A stretch of 64,000 nucleotides of DNA from NCBI GenBank assembly GCA_021568835.1, contig JAKGSH010000010.1:1922001-1986000 (forward strand), in the 5' to 3' direction. This stretch comes from Streptomyces sp. Tue 6430 (GTDB lineage Bacteria; Actinomycetota; Actinomycetes; Streptomycetales; Streptomycetaceae). Each line of letters starts with the position of its first letter. The first letter of the stretch is position 1. The position numbers and the translations under genes were made by a program. Of this stretch, positions 52,354 to 61,201 are shown piece after piece. The notes under the pieces were generated by a model. It had not been told where the DNA came from. It did no database searches and saw only the letters and a program-made list of their open reading frames with translations.

Positions 52354-54567
52354 CTAGCCGCGTGCCCCCACCACGTCCGGTTCCGGGGCCGGTTCCACGG
52401 TCGGGGCCGGCTCTCCCTCGCTGAGGCCGAACCGCTGGTGGAACCTGCGCAGCGGGGCCGGCGCCCACCAGGTGGCCCTGCCGGTCAGGCGCATGATGGC
52501 CGGAACCAGCAGGCTGCGGACGACCATCGCGTCCATCAGGACCGCGAGGGCGATGCCCAGCCCGAGCATCTTGGTGTTGGTGACCCGGGAGGTGCCGATC
52601 GCGACCATCACCACGGCCAGGATGACCGCCGCCGCCGTGATGAGACCGCCCGTGCGCTGAAGGCCCAGCCGGACCGCCCCCTCGTGGTCACCGCTGCGGT
52701 CGTGCTCCTCCTTGATGCGGGAGAGCAGGAACACGCCGTAGTCCATGGAGAGGCCGAAGGCCACGCAGAACATCAGGACCGGCAGGGTCGTCTCGATGGA
52801 GCCGGTGCCGGTGAAGCCGAGCAGACCGGAGAGGTGGCCGTCCTGGAAGACCCACACCACGGCGCCGAACATCGCGGTCAGACTGAGCGCGTTGAGCAGG
52901 ACGGCCTGGACCGGTATCAGCACGCTGCCGGTCAGGAGGAACACCAGGAGCAGGGTGACCACGGTGATGAAGACCGCAGCCAGGGGAAGCCGGCCGCCTA
53001 TCGCGTCCTTGGAGTCGACCAGCACGGCGGCGGCGCCGGTCACCTTGGTGTCGAAGGGGGCCTCGGTGGCGCGCAGGTCGCCCACCAGCCGCTGGGCGGC
53101 GGCGTCGACGGCCTCGCCCTCGGGCTGCACCGTGAAGTAGGCCGCGTCGCCGTGCACCAGCGGGCCGTCCACGCGGGCGACTTCCGGGAGAGCGGCGACG
53201 CGCTCCTTGTAGGCGGTGTACTCGGCCGGCGTGGCCCTGCCCTCGGCGAGGACCTCCAGGCCGCCGCCGGGGCTGCCGGGGAAGCCCTCCCTGATGTGCT
53301 GCTGCACGACGTGGGACTCGGCGGAGGAGGGCAGCTGGCGGTCGTCGGCGGTGCCGAACTTCACGCCCAGGAAGGGCAGTCCGAGCAGGACGAGGACGGC
53401 CGTCGTGCCCAGCGCGAAGAAGGGGGCGCGGCGCATGACGAGGGTCGCCGCGCGCCCCCAGGCCGTGCCGGCCTCCGGGCCGGGGCCGGTGTCCTTCGCC
53501 CGCCCGCGCCGGAACAGGCGGCGCAGGTCGAGGGAGTCGACCCGGTGGCCGAGCAGGACCAGGGCCGCCGGGAGCAGGATCAGCGCGGCGGCCGCGGCCA
53601 GCAGGACGACCGCGATGCCGGCGTAGGCGAAGGAGCGCAGGAAGTACTGGGGGAAGACGAGCATCGCGGCCAGCGAGACCGCGACCGTGAGAGCGGAGAA
53701 CAGCACGGTGCGGCCGGCCGTGCGCAGGGTGGTGCCGATGGCGGCCGTCGGGTCGGCGCCGCCGGAGAGTTCCTCGCGGAAGCGGCGGACGATGAACAGG
53801 GCGTAGTCGATGGCGAGGCCGAGGCCGAGGGCGGTCGTGAGGTTCATCGCGAAGACGGAGACGTCGGTGAACTCCGTGAGGCCGGCGAGGACCGCGTTGG
53901 TCCCGAGGATGGCGACGATGCCGATGCCGAGCGGCAGCAGGGCGGCGACCGCGCTGCCGAAGACCATCACCAGCAGCACCAGCGTGACCGGCAGGGCGAT
54001 GAGCTCGGCGCGGGTGAGGTCCTCCTGGATGATCGTCTGCATCTCGTGCCGCACGGCCACGATGCCGCCGACCCTGACCTCCAGCGGGCCCTGGGTACCG
54101 CGGTAGGAGGGGGCGATGCGGTCGAGGGTCTCGCCCATGGTCTTCTCGTCGCCCGTGATGCGGGCGGCGATCACCGCCTCGTGGCCGTCCTCCGCGCGCA
54201 GGGCGGGCGCCTTGGTCTGCCAGTAGGAGCCGACGCCCACGACGCCCTTCTCGGCGGACAGCCGCTCGGCGAGGCGGGTGGCCTCGGCGGTGACGGCCGG
54301 GTCGTCGACCGAGGCGCGGCCGGAGCCGACGAGCAGCAGCAGATTGGGCTGGGAGTCGGGGAACTCGCGCTCCAGGACCTCGGTCGCGTAGGTGGACTCG
54401 GCGTCCGGGTCCTCCCAGCCGCCACTGCCCAGTTTGCCGGCGACCCCGCTGCCCGCCAGCACCGCGAGCACGGTCAGCACCAGGGCGGCGAGCAGCGACA
54501 GCCCCGGCCGGGCGGTCACGAAGCGGGTCCAGCCCCCGACCCGCGGCGGGCGGTTGACTTCGGTCAT
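52354..54567 (-). CDS. MMPL-family RND exporter
   Basis: 737 residues from ATG 54567. Twelve membrane segments in two repeats with large extracytoplasmic loops. The proton-relay motifs ALGLGLAIDYALFIVRRF and FCVAFGLSMDYGVFLLSRI mark the two halves. The family exports lipids, siderophores or drugs. The divergent TetR gene and its shared operators make substrate-inducible export the likely logic. Confidence 0.92.
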   Translation of the reverse strand: MTEVNRPPRVGGWTRFVTARPGLSLLAALVLTVLAVLAGSGVAGKLGSGGWEDPDAESTYATEVLEREFPDSQPNLLLLVGSGRASVDDPAVTAEATRLAERLSAEKGVVGVGSYWQTKAPALRAEDGHEAVIAARITGDEKTMGETLDRIAPSYRGTQGPLEVRVGGIVAVRHEMQTIIQEDLTRAELIALPVTLVLLVMVFGSAVAALLPLGIGIVAILGTNAVLAGLTEFTDVSVFAMNLTTALGLGLAIDYALFIVRRFREELSGGADPTAAIGTTLRTAGRTVLFSALTVAVSLAAMLVFPQYFLRSFAYAGIAVVLLAAAAALILLPAALVLLGHRVDSLDLRRLFRRGRAKDTGPGPEAGTAWGRAATLVMRRAPFFALGTTAVLVLLGLPFLGVKFGTADDRQLPSSAESHVVQQHIREGFPGSPGGGLEVLAEGRATPAEYTAYKERVAALPEVARVDGPLVHGDAAYFTVQPEGEAVDAAAQRLVGDLRATEAPFDTKVTGAAAVLVDSKDAIGGRLPLAAVFITVVTLLLVFLLTGSVLIPVQAVLLNALSLTAMFGAVVWVFQDGHLSGLLGFTGTGSIETTLPVLMFCVAFGLSMDYGVFLLSRIKEEHDRSGDHEGAVRLGLQRTGGLITAAAVILAVVMVAIGTSRVTNTKMLGLGIALAVLMDAMVVRSLLVPAIMRLTGRATWWAPAPLRRFHQRFGLSEGEPAPTVEPAPEPDVVGARG

Positions 54568-54646
54568 CGTGCGGTGTCCCCTCGCCATGATTGGACGTGA
54601 CCCGTGCCGACGTGAGCAGGCAGCATGGGTCACCACTGCCATAGAC

Positions 54647-54713
54647 TGGCAAACACGAGACATCGCTCGCGTTTCACTGGAATCAGAATGCGAGCGGCCA
54701 CTCGCGTTTGTCA
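54647..54713. promoter_or_regulatory. Repeated operator sites between the MMPL and TetR genes
   Basis: TGGCAAACACGAG (54647-54659), CTCGCGTTT (54666-54674) and CTCGCGTTTGTCA (54701-54713) are copies of one half-site in both orientations: the first is nearly the complement of the last. They fill the gap between the divergent genes, the expected location for TetR autoregulation and exporter repression. Confidence 0.65.
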
Positions 54714-54741
54714 ATCGCGTTCGGATAGCTGGGGAAAACTC

Positions 54742-55413
54742 GTGCCCGACACTGCCGAGAACCAGGCGAAGGAACAGCCGCGCCGCCGCCAGGCCCGCGG
54801 CGAGCGCCGGATCGCCCAACTCCTCGAGGCCGCCGCCTCGGTCTTCTGCACCACCGGCTACACGGCCGCGAGCACCAACGCGATCGCCCGCGAGGCCGGG
54901 GTCTCCCCCGGGACGCTCTACCAGTTCTTCCCGAACAAGGAAGCGATCGCCATCGAGCTGGGCGACCGGCTGATGCACGAGATGCGCGACGCCTACGGCG
55001 AGGTACTCGCCCCGGTGGACCCCGCGACCCCGCTGGAGGAGGCCGTCTGCGCGGCCGTCGACCGGTTCATCGCCTTCAACTGCGACCACCCGGTGTTCTT
55101 CACCCTCATGCACGGCCCCGACATCCCCGGCCGCATCGCCGAGGAGCACGACGCGCTGCACGTCACCCTGCTCACCCGGATCGAGGGCCTGCTCTCCTCG
55201 CTGCTGCCCGACGTCTCCCCCGCCGACCTCTCCCGTACCGCGCAGATGTCCCTGGGCATCTACAAGGCAGGCCTGGAACTGATCCTCGGCCATGAGGGCG
55301 CCGAGCGGGAGGCGTACGTCCAGGAGTTGAAGAACGCCCTCGTCCGCTACCTGGAACCCATGGCCGGCGAGCGCCCCGGCCACGGCGGGGCGTCTTTGGC
55401 GAATACCCCCTAG
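54742..55413 (+). CDS. TetR-family transcriptional regulator
   Basis: 223 residues from GTG 54742. The helix-turn-helix is RIAQLLEAAASVFCTTGYTA, then NAIAREAGVSPGTLYQFFPN. The C-terminal helical ligand domain ends GGASLANTP. It probably represses the divergent MMPL exporter until a ligand binds. The stop codon TAG lies in the centre of the copper operator of the next gene. Confidence 0.92.
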   Translation: MPDTAENQAKEQPRRRQARGERRIAQLLEAAASVFCTTGYTAASTNAIAREAGVSPGTLYQFFPNKEAIAIELGDRLMHEMRDAYGEVLAPVDPATPLEEAVCAAVDRFIAFNCDHPVFFTLMHGPDIPGRIAEEHDALHVTLLTRIEGLLSSLLPDVSPADLSRTAQMSLGIYKAGLELILGHEGAEREAYVQELKNALVRYLEPMAGERPGHGGASLANTP

Positions 55414-55422
55414 GGGTATAAT
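55403..55422 (+). promoter_or_regulatory. CsoR-type copper operator overlapping a perfect -10 box
   Basis: ATACCCCCTAGGGGTAT (55403-55419) is a palindrome matching the known CsoR operator type (TACCCC...GGGGTA). It overlaps TATAAT (55417-55422), with TTGGCG at 55396 as a possible -35. CsoR would block the promoter and release it on binding Cu(I). CsoR itself is not encoded here. Confidence 0.85.
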
Positions 55423-55541
55423 CTGGGCGAAGCGGAGGCCCTTGGGTGCCACCCCGGCCGGTCCCCGGCCAGCCTCCGGCCGACCCACGGCAGGTCCGCG
55501 GCCGGCCACTCACCCCACCCGCCTCGACGAGGAGTAACGAG

Positions 55542-55781
55542 ATGACCGCCCACACCGACACTCCGGGAACCGTCACCGCCGTCTACAAGGTGAGCGGCAT
55601 GAGCTGCGGCCACTGCGAGGGCGCCGTCTCCGGCGAGATCTCCGGGCTTCCCGGCGTCACCTCGGTGAAGGCCGTCGCCTCCACCGGCGAGGTCACCGTC
55701 GTCTCCGCCGCCGCGCTGGACGACGAGGCCGTGCGCGCCGCCGTCGACGAGGCCGGCTTCGAGTTGGCCGGCCGCGCCTGA
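55542..55781 (+). CDS. copZ: Copper chaperone, heavy-metal-associated domain (CopZ)
   Basis: 79 residues from ATG 55542 behind GAGGAG. A single ferredoxin-like HMA domain: VYKVSGMSCGHCEGAVSGEI with the M-x-C-x-x-C Cu(I) site, then GVTSVKAVASTGEVTVVSA. It buffers Cu(I) in the cytosol and hands it to a CopA ATPase. The partner gene downstream is reduced to fragments. Confidence 0.93.
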   Translation: MTAHTDTPGTVTAVYKVSGMSCGHCEGAVSGEISGLPGVTSVKAVASTGEVTVVSAAALDDEAVRAAVDEAGFELAGRA

Positions 55782-55860
55782 GCCGTCCCCCGGCAGCGGG
55801 CCGTGCCGACCGGTGGACACCGACCGGACACGGCCCGTTCCGCTCCCTGGAGTCACGGAC

Positions 55861-56150
55861 GTGTCCAGCACCACCACGCCGCCGAGGGCGCCGACGAGAA
55901 GCAGCTGTCGCGGCTCGCGGGCGACCTGACACCGGTCCGCGGGGACCTGCGGGTCGCGGCGGACGCCATCCGGCTGTCCCGGCGGACCCTGGCCACCGTC
56001 AAGGGCAACCTGGTGCGGGCCTTCGGCTGCAACGTGGCCGCGCTGCCGCCGGCCGCGGCCGGGCTGCTCGACCCGATGCTCGCCGGGGCGGCGATGGCCT
56101 TCTCGTCCGCGTTCGTGGTGACGAACAGTTTGCGGCTGCGGACGTTTCGC
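55861..56150 (+). pseudogene. Remnant of a copper P1-type ATPase (CopA), internally deleted
   Basis: GTG at 55861 begins like an HMA ATPase gene behind copZ. Within 30 bases the sequence changes frame to the last cytosolic and membrane part of a CopA: DLTPVRGDLRVAADAIRLSR, RTLATVKGNLVRAFGCNVAA, then PMLAGAAMAFSSAFVVTNSL. The metal-binding, phosphorylation (DKTGT) and most membrane parts are gone. The tail also deviates at usually conserved positions (GCNVAALPPAA in place of the usual AYNVAALPLAA). It is a non-functional relic. Confidence 0.8.
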
Positions 56151-56721
56151 CGACGCGGCGCGAAGTGCGCTGCGGACGCTTCACGGAGCCGGTGCGAAGT
56201 GCCCGGAAGTTACCGGCGATTAGGACCAAGTCGAGACCATGGTCCCCCTGGAGTCCGGCGCGGGCCTCACATAAGCTCTTCACAAGGCTCGCGCATCATC
56301 CTTACGCATGGGCCCCGATCGCCGTATCCGGGCTCTTGCGTATCTAACGGGACATACGCAAGAGACACAGATCACAGTGATGTGAACGTAACCATCGAAG
56401 GGGTGCGACGGTCTAAGTTGGCGATGTCAGGAAGCGTCTTGGGGGGCGCGGACTGGCATCTGGGGATGTCTTGGGGGACTTCTCCAGAGATGCGTTGCCG
56501 GGGCACGCACACCGGGAAGCTTTGAGCGGCCCTCCCAGCGTGCGCTGTCCCGGCAGACCGCACACACGGCAGGAGCATCACACGGCAGGAGTACGACGAG
56601 TCCCGCTCGTCCCGCTCACCTCCCGCCGCACGACAATCACATACGGCATCAGCGAATTCAGGCGCTGTGTCCTCCAGACGCCCGGCCGGATCCCGTGGGG
56701 GGAATCCGCACCGGGACATGG
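56151..56721. other. Gene-poor stretch with hairpin and direct repeat
   Basis: No convincing gene. CTCTTGCGTAT (56333-56343) pairs with ATACGCAAGAG (56354-56364), a perfect 11-bp hairpin. CACACGGCAGGAG is repeated directly at 56563-56575 and 56579-56591. The segment 56390-56530 carries unusual G runs. It may be what remains of a promoter and gene start after the rearrangement that truncated copA. Confidence 0.5.
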
Positions 56722-56774
56722 GAAGGCGCCCTGGTCGTCGGCCCGTGGGGGGACCGACGCACCAGGGCGCCTTC
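56722..56774. terminator. Hairpin terminator, 14-bp stem
   Basis: GAAGGCGCCCTGGT (56722-56735) pairs with ACCAGGGCGCCTTC (56761-56774), followed by TTCATG. The next bases hold a direct repeat TTCATGCCGGCCGGGC in two adjacent copies. Confidence 0.75.
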
Positions 56775-56887
56775 TTCATGCCGGCCGGGCTTCATGCCGG
56801 CCGGGCCGTGAGGCGTCCCGCGCCCTCGCGCCGCGGGGCGAGTACGGGGCTGCCCTTTCGGACAGCCCCTCGGCCGCGCACCCGCAC

Positions 56888-57129
56888 GACCCGCACAGTG
56901 GGGCACGCGGAGGAGGCGCCCCGCGCGACAGACGTCAGCGCCCCTCGACCGGGACGAAGCCGCGCTCGACCACGCCGGTGGCCGTGCCGACCCGGGGGAC
57001 ACCCCCCGGACCCCCGGCCGAAGCCCGAGCAGACCCGACCCGCACAGTGGGGCACCCGGAGGAGGCGCCCCGCGCGACAGACGTCAGCGCTCCTCGACCG
57101 GGACGAAGTCGCGCTCGACCACGCCGGTG
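56888..57129 (-). repeat. 93-bp direct duplication of the citrate synthase 3' end
   Basis: 56888-56980 repeats 57037-57129 with 90 of 93 identities, offset 149 bases. The right copy contains the last 15 codons of citrate synthase (VVERDFVPVEER) and its trailer. The left copy encodes VVERGFVPVEGR and is cut from the gene body. A local tandem duplication since diverged is the simplest explanation. Confidence 0.9.
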
Positions 57130-58382
57130 TAGATCTGGCGCGGGCGGCCGATGCGGGAGCCCGGCTCCTTGATCATCTCGTGCCACTGGGCGATCCAGCC
57201 CGGCAGCCGGCCGAGGGCGAACAGGACCGTGAACATCTCGGTCGGGAAGCCCATGGCCCGGTAGATCAGGCCGGTGTAGAAGTCGACGTTCGGGTAGAGG
57301 TTGCGCGAGACGAAGTAGTCGTCGGAGAGCGCGTGCTCCTCCAGCTTGAGCGCGATGTCCAGCAGCTCGTCGGACTTGCCGAGGGCGGAGAGGACGTCGT
57401 GGGCCGCGGCCTTGATGATCTTCGCGCGCGGGTCGAAGGACTTGTACACCCGGTGGCCGAAGCCCATCAGGCGGACGCCGTCCTCCTTGTTCTTCACCTT
57501 GCGGATGAAGGAGTCGACGTCGCCGCCGTTGGCCTGGATGCCCTCGAGCATCTCCAGGACGGACTGGTTGGCGCCGCCGTGCAGCGGGCCCCACAGGGCG
57601 TTGATGCCGGCCGAGATCGACGCGAACATGTTGGCCTGCGAGGAGCCGACCAGGCGGACCGTGGACGTCGAACAGTTCTGCTCGTGGTCCGCGTGCAGGA
57701 TCAGCAGCTTGTCGAGCGCGGAGACGACGACCGGGTCCAGGTCGTACTCCTGCGCGGGGACCGAGAAGGTCATGCGCAGGAAGTTCTCGACGTAGCCGAG
57801 GTCGTTGCGCGGGTAGACGAACGGGTGGCCGACCGACTTCTTGTAGGCGTAGGCCGCGATCGTCGGAAGCTTGGCGAGCAGGCGGACCGTGGAGAGGTTG
57901 CGCTGCTTCTCGTCGAACGGGTTGTGGCTGTCCTGGTAGAACGTGGACAGCGCGGAGACCACCGAGGACAGCATGGCCATCGGGTGGGCGTCGCGCGGGA
58001 AGCCGCGGTAGAAGTTCTTGACGTCCTCGTGCAGCAGGGTGTGCTGCGTGATGTCGTTCTTGAAGACGGTGAGCTCGTCGACGGTCGGCAGCTCGCCGTT
58101 GATCAGGAGGTAGGCGACCTCGAGGAAGGTCGACCGCTCGGCCAGCTGCTCGATCGGGTAGCCGCGGTACCGGAGGATGCCCTGCTCGCCGTCGAGGTAG
58201 GTGATGGCGGATTTATAGGCGGCGGTGTTGCCGTAGCCGCTGTCCAGGGTCACAAGACCGGTCTGGGCGCGAAGCTTCCCGATGTCGAAGCCCTTGTCGC
58301 CGGCGGTGCTGTCGATCACCGGGTAGGTGTACTCGCCGTCGCCGTACCGCAGTACTACAGCGTTGTTGGTGTGCTCGCTCAC
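57084..58382 (-). CDS. citA: Citrate synthase
   Basis: 432 residues from GTG 58382 (SEHTNNAVVLRYGDGEYT), preferred over an upstream ATG because GAGG lies 9 bases ahead and the N-terminus is then standard. It condenses oxaloacetate and acetyl-CoA in the TCA cycle. Active-site parts: LWGPLHGGANQSVLEML and MGFGHRVYKSFDPRAKI with substrate His and Arg, LHADHEQNCSTSTVRLVGSS, and the catalytic Asp near LPGWIAQWHEM. Length and N-terminal extension match the larger NADH-sensitive type common in Streptomyces. Confidence 0.96.
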   Translation of the reverse strand: MSEHTNNAVVLRYGDGEYTYPVIDSTAGDKGFDIGKLRAQTGLVTLDSGYGNTAAYKSAITYLDGEQGILRYRGYPIEQLAERSTFLEVAYLLINGELPTVDELTVFKNDITQHTLLHEDVKNFYRGFPRDAHPMAMLSSVVSALSTFYQDSHNPFDEKQRNLSTVRLLAKLPTIAAYAYKKSVGHPFVYPRNDLGYVENFLRMTFSVPAQEYDLDPVVVSALDKLLILHADHEQNCSTSTVRLVGSSQANMFASISAGINALWGPLHGGANQSVLEMLEGIQANGGDVDSFIRKVKNKEDGVRLMGFGHRVYKSFDPRAKIIKAAAHDVLSALGKSDELLDIALKLEEHALSDDYFVSRNLYPNVDFYTGLIYRAMGFPTEMFTVLFALGRLPGWIAQWHEMIKEPGSRIGRPRQIYTGVVERDFVPVEER

Positions 58383-58580
58383 GTCATCCCTCACCGACGT
58401 TGTGCCTCTTCTTCGAGGTTGCCCTGACTTTCTCTACCATCCCCCATTTGGCGCAGGAGAGTGCACTCGGGGTCGGCCATTGGGCTTATCCACGGCACTC
58501 AGTGCCGCCAACTTGCTCATCCTGCCGCCTCCGTCACGGTTGCGGAAGAGTTCTGTGACCTTCGTGACTCATTTGATCGA

Positions 58581-60848
58581 TCATTTTTTGTGCCCGCCCG
58601 CGAGCCGGAAGTCCAGGGCGGTGCAGCGGCGGCCCGCCGACACCGTGCGCACCGCCTGGCCGATCGCCTTGCGGGAGCCGACGAGGACGACCAGCCCCTT
58701 GGCGCGGGTGACGGCCGTATACAGAAGGTTCCGCTGGAGCATCATCCATGCTCCGGTGGTGACGGGGATCACCACAGCGGGATACTCGCTGCCCTGGGAG
58801 CGGTGGATCGTCACCGCGTAGGCGTGGGCCAGTTCGTCCAGCTCGTCGAAGTCGTAGGGCACCTCCTCGTCCTCGTCGGTGCGCACGGTGAGGCGCTGGT
58901 CGACCGGGTCGAGCGAAGTGACCACGCCCACCGTGCCGTTGAAGACGCCGTTCTCCCCCTTGTCGTAGTTGTTGCGGATCTGGGTGACCTTGTCGCCGAC
59001 GCGGAAGACCCGGCCGCCGAACCGCTTCTCGGGGACGTCGGGCCGGCCGGGGGTGATGGCCTGCTGGAGCAGCCCGTTGAGGGCGCCGGCGCCGGCCGGG
59101 CCGCGGTGCATGGGCGCGAGGACCTGTACGTCCCGGCGGGGGTCGAGGCCGAACCTGGCCGGAATGCGGCGGGCCGCCACGTCGACCGTGAGCCGGCCCG
59201 CCTCCTCCGTGTCGTCCTCGACGAAGAGGAAGAAGTCCTTCATGCCGTCGGTGAGCGGGTGTTGCCCCGCGTTGATCCGGTGCGCGTTGGTCACCACGCC
59301 GGACTGCTGGGCCTGGCGGAAGACGCGCGTCAGACGCACGGCGGGGACCGGGCCGCCGTCGGCCAGCAGATCGCGCAGCACCTCGCCGGCGCCGACGCTG
59401 GGGAGTTGGTCGACGTCACCGACGAAGAGGAGGTGGGCGCCCGGCGGGACCGCCTTCACCAGCTTGTTGGCCAGCAGCAGGTCCAGCATCGAGGCCTCGT
59501 CGACGACCACCAGATCGGCGTCCAGCGGGCGGTCGCGGTCGTACGCCGCGTCGCCGCCGGGCTTCAGTTCGAGCAGGCGGTGGACGGTGGAGGCCTCGGC
59601 GCCGGTCAGCTCGGCCAGGCGCTTGGCGGCGCGGCCGGTGGGGGCGGCGAGCACCACCTTGGCCTTCCTGGCGCGGGCCAGTTCGATGATCGAACGGACC
59701 GTGAAGGACTTGCCGCAGCCGGGCCCGCCGGTGAGGACGGCGACCTTCTCGGTCAACGCGAGCTTGACGGCGGCCTCCTGCTCGGGGGCGAGGTCGGCGC
59801 CGGTACGGCCGCGCAGCCAGGACAGCGCCTTGTCCCACGCCACGTCACGGAAGCCCGGCATACGGTCCTCGCCGGTGCGCAGGAGGCGCAGCAACTGGGC
59901 GGAGAGGGAGAGTTCGGCCCGGTGGAAGGGGACCAGGTAGACCGCCGTGACGGGTTCCGGGCTGCCGTCCGGGCCGGGAAGCCTCTCGCGTACGACGCCG
60001 GGGTCCTCGCCCTCCTCCGGGGGCGCCGCGAGTTCGGCGAGGCACTCGATGACGAGGCCGGTGTCGACCTGCAACAGCTTGACCGCGTCGGCGATCAGGC
60101 GCTCCTCGGGCAGGTAGCAGTGGCCCTGGTCGCTGGACTGGGACAGCGCGTACTGCAGGCCCGCCTTGACGCGCTCCGGGCTGTCGTGCGGGATGCCGAC
60201 GGACCGGGCGATCCGGTCGGCGGTGAGGAAGCCGATGCCCCAGACGTCGGCGGCGAGCCGGTAGGGCTGGTTCTTGACGACGGAGATGGAGGCGTCGCCG
60301 TACTTCTTGTAGATGCGGACCGCGATCGACGTGGACACCTCGACGGTCTGGAGGAAGAGCATGACCTCCTTGATCGCCTTCTGCTCCTCCCAGGCGTCGG
60401 CGATCTTCTTCGTGCGCTTCGGGCCGAGGCCGGGCACCTCGATCAGGCGCTTCGGCTCCTCCTCGATGATCCTCAGGGTGTCCATGCCGAAGTGCTGGGT
60501 GATGCGGTCGGCGAAGACCGGGCCGATGCCCTTGACCAGCCCTGATCCCAGGTAGCGGCGGATGCCCTGGATGGTGGCGGGCAGCACGGTCGTGTAGTTC
60601 TCGACCGTGAACTGCTTGCCGTACTGCGGGTGGGAGCCCCAGCGGCCCTCCATCCGCAGGGACTCGCCGACCTGGGCGCCGAGCAGGGCGCCGACGACCG
60701 TCAGGAGGTCACCGGCGCCCCGGCCGGTGTCGACGCGGGCGACCGTGTAGCCGTTCTCCTCGTTCGCATACGTGATGCGCTCCAGCACGCCTTCGAGTAC
60801 GGCCGGCCGCCGTTCCTCCGCCCGGGGGGCTCCCGCCTGAGTGGACAT
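58581..60848 (-). CDS. RecD2-type ATP-dependent DNA helicase
   Basis: 755 residues from ATG 60848. An SF1B helicase not linked to RecBC. It has the RecD2 N-terminal OB-like and helix-hairpin-helix regions (GLVKGIGPVFADRI, PGLGPKRTKKIADAW), Walker A TGGPGCGKSFTVRSI, Walker B VVVDEASMLDLLLANKLV, motif VFVGD-like LLFVGDVDQLPSVGAG, and the UvrD-like C-terminal end YAVTIHRSQGSEYPAVVIPV. It unwinds DNA 5' to 3' and likely acts in repair or fork restart. Confidence 0.95.
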   Translation of the reverse strand: MSTQAGAPRAEERRPAVLEGVLERITYANEENGYTVARVDTGRGAGDLLTVVGALLGAQVGESLRMEGRWGSHPQYGKQFTVENYTTVLPATIQGIRRYLGSGLVKGIGPVFADRITQHFGMDTLRIIEEEPKRLIEVPGLGPKRTKKIADAWEEQKAIKEVMLFLQTVEVSTSIAVRIYKKYGDASISVVKNQPYRLAADVWGIGFLTADRIARSVGIPHDSPERVKAGLQYALSQSSDQGHCYLPEERLIADAVKLLQVDTGLVIECLAELAAPPEEGEDPGVVRERLPGPDGSPEPVTAVYLVPFHRAELSLSAQLLRLLRTGEDRMPGFRDVAWDKALSWLRGRTGADLAPEQEAAVKLALTEKVAVLTGGPGCGKSFTVRSIIELARARKAKVVLAAPTGRAAKRLAELTGAEASTVHRLLELKPGGDAAYDRDRPLDADLVVVDEASMLDLLLANKLVKAVPPGAHLLFVGDVDQLPSVGAGEVLRDLLADGGPVPAVRLTRVFRQAQQSGVVTNAHRINAGQHPLTDGMKDFFLFVEDDTEEAGRLTVDVAARRIPARFGLDPRRDVQVLAPMHRGPAGAGALNGLLQQAITPGRPDVPEKRFGGRVFRVGDKVTQIRNNYDKGENGVFNGTVGVVTSLDPVDQRLTVRTDEDEEVPYDFDELDELAHAYAVTIHRSQGSEYPAVVIPVTTGAWMMLQRNLLYTAVTRAKGLVVLVGSRKAIGQAVRTVSAGRRCTALDFRLAGGHKK

Positions 60849-61201
60849 GATCCGACGGTAGCGCCGAGGTGTGACATCACGGGCGCCCGTCCGGGAGCGG
60901 AGCGGAGGGGAGGAGGGAGGGTGCGGGGCGGACGGATCGGTGGCGGGGCCGGGCGCGGGGCGGACGGACCAGCGGCGGGGCCGGGCGCGGGATCGCGCGG
61001 CCCCGAGGCGGTCGAGGCCGGGCGACGCCCGCGCCGGACAGGCCCCGGCCCCGGCGGGCCGTTCCGGCGGCCGGTGCACGGCGGGCGGGTTCGGCAACCG
61101 ACATCACGATCCGGTCTCGGGGTCTTGCGCGCCGCCCGTGTAATCGTTTCCAATCCTCCGTGACGCACATGTAAACGATTCCACAAGGAGGTGGAGCGGC
61201 G
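60849..61201. promoter_or_regulatory. Divergent region with LacI-type operator pair
   Basis: AATCGTTT (61142-61149) and AAACGATT (61173-61180) form an inverted pair within TGTAATCGTTTCC and TGTAAACGATTCC, the usual form of LacI/GalR-family operators. AAGGAGGTG at 61185-61193 is an almost perfect ribosome site for the regulator gene. The rest of the 353 bases is GC-rich without gene. Confidence 0.75.

Noticed and set aside
55861..56525. Single long protein reading from the CopA remnant into the following DNA
   Set aside because: Similarity to CopA stops at about 56150; beyond that the translation is Arg/Ser/Gly-rich and unlike any membrane protein.
58461..60545. Long open frame on the plus strand opposite the RecD2 helicase, and similar mirror frames opposite iolD, MMPL and others
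   Set aside because: High GC keeps antisense frames open. Their translations are rich in Arg/Gly/Asp/Val without domain structure, while the other strand has clear conserved enzymes.
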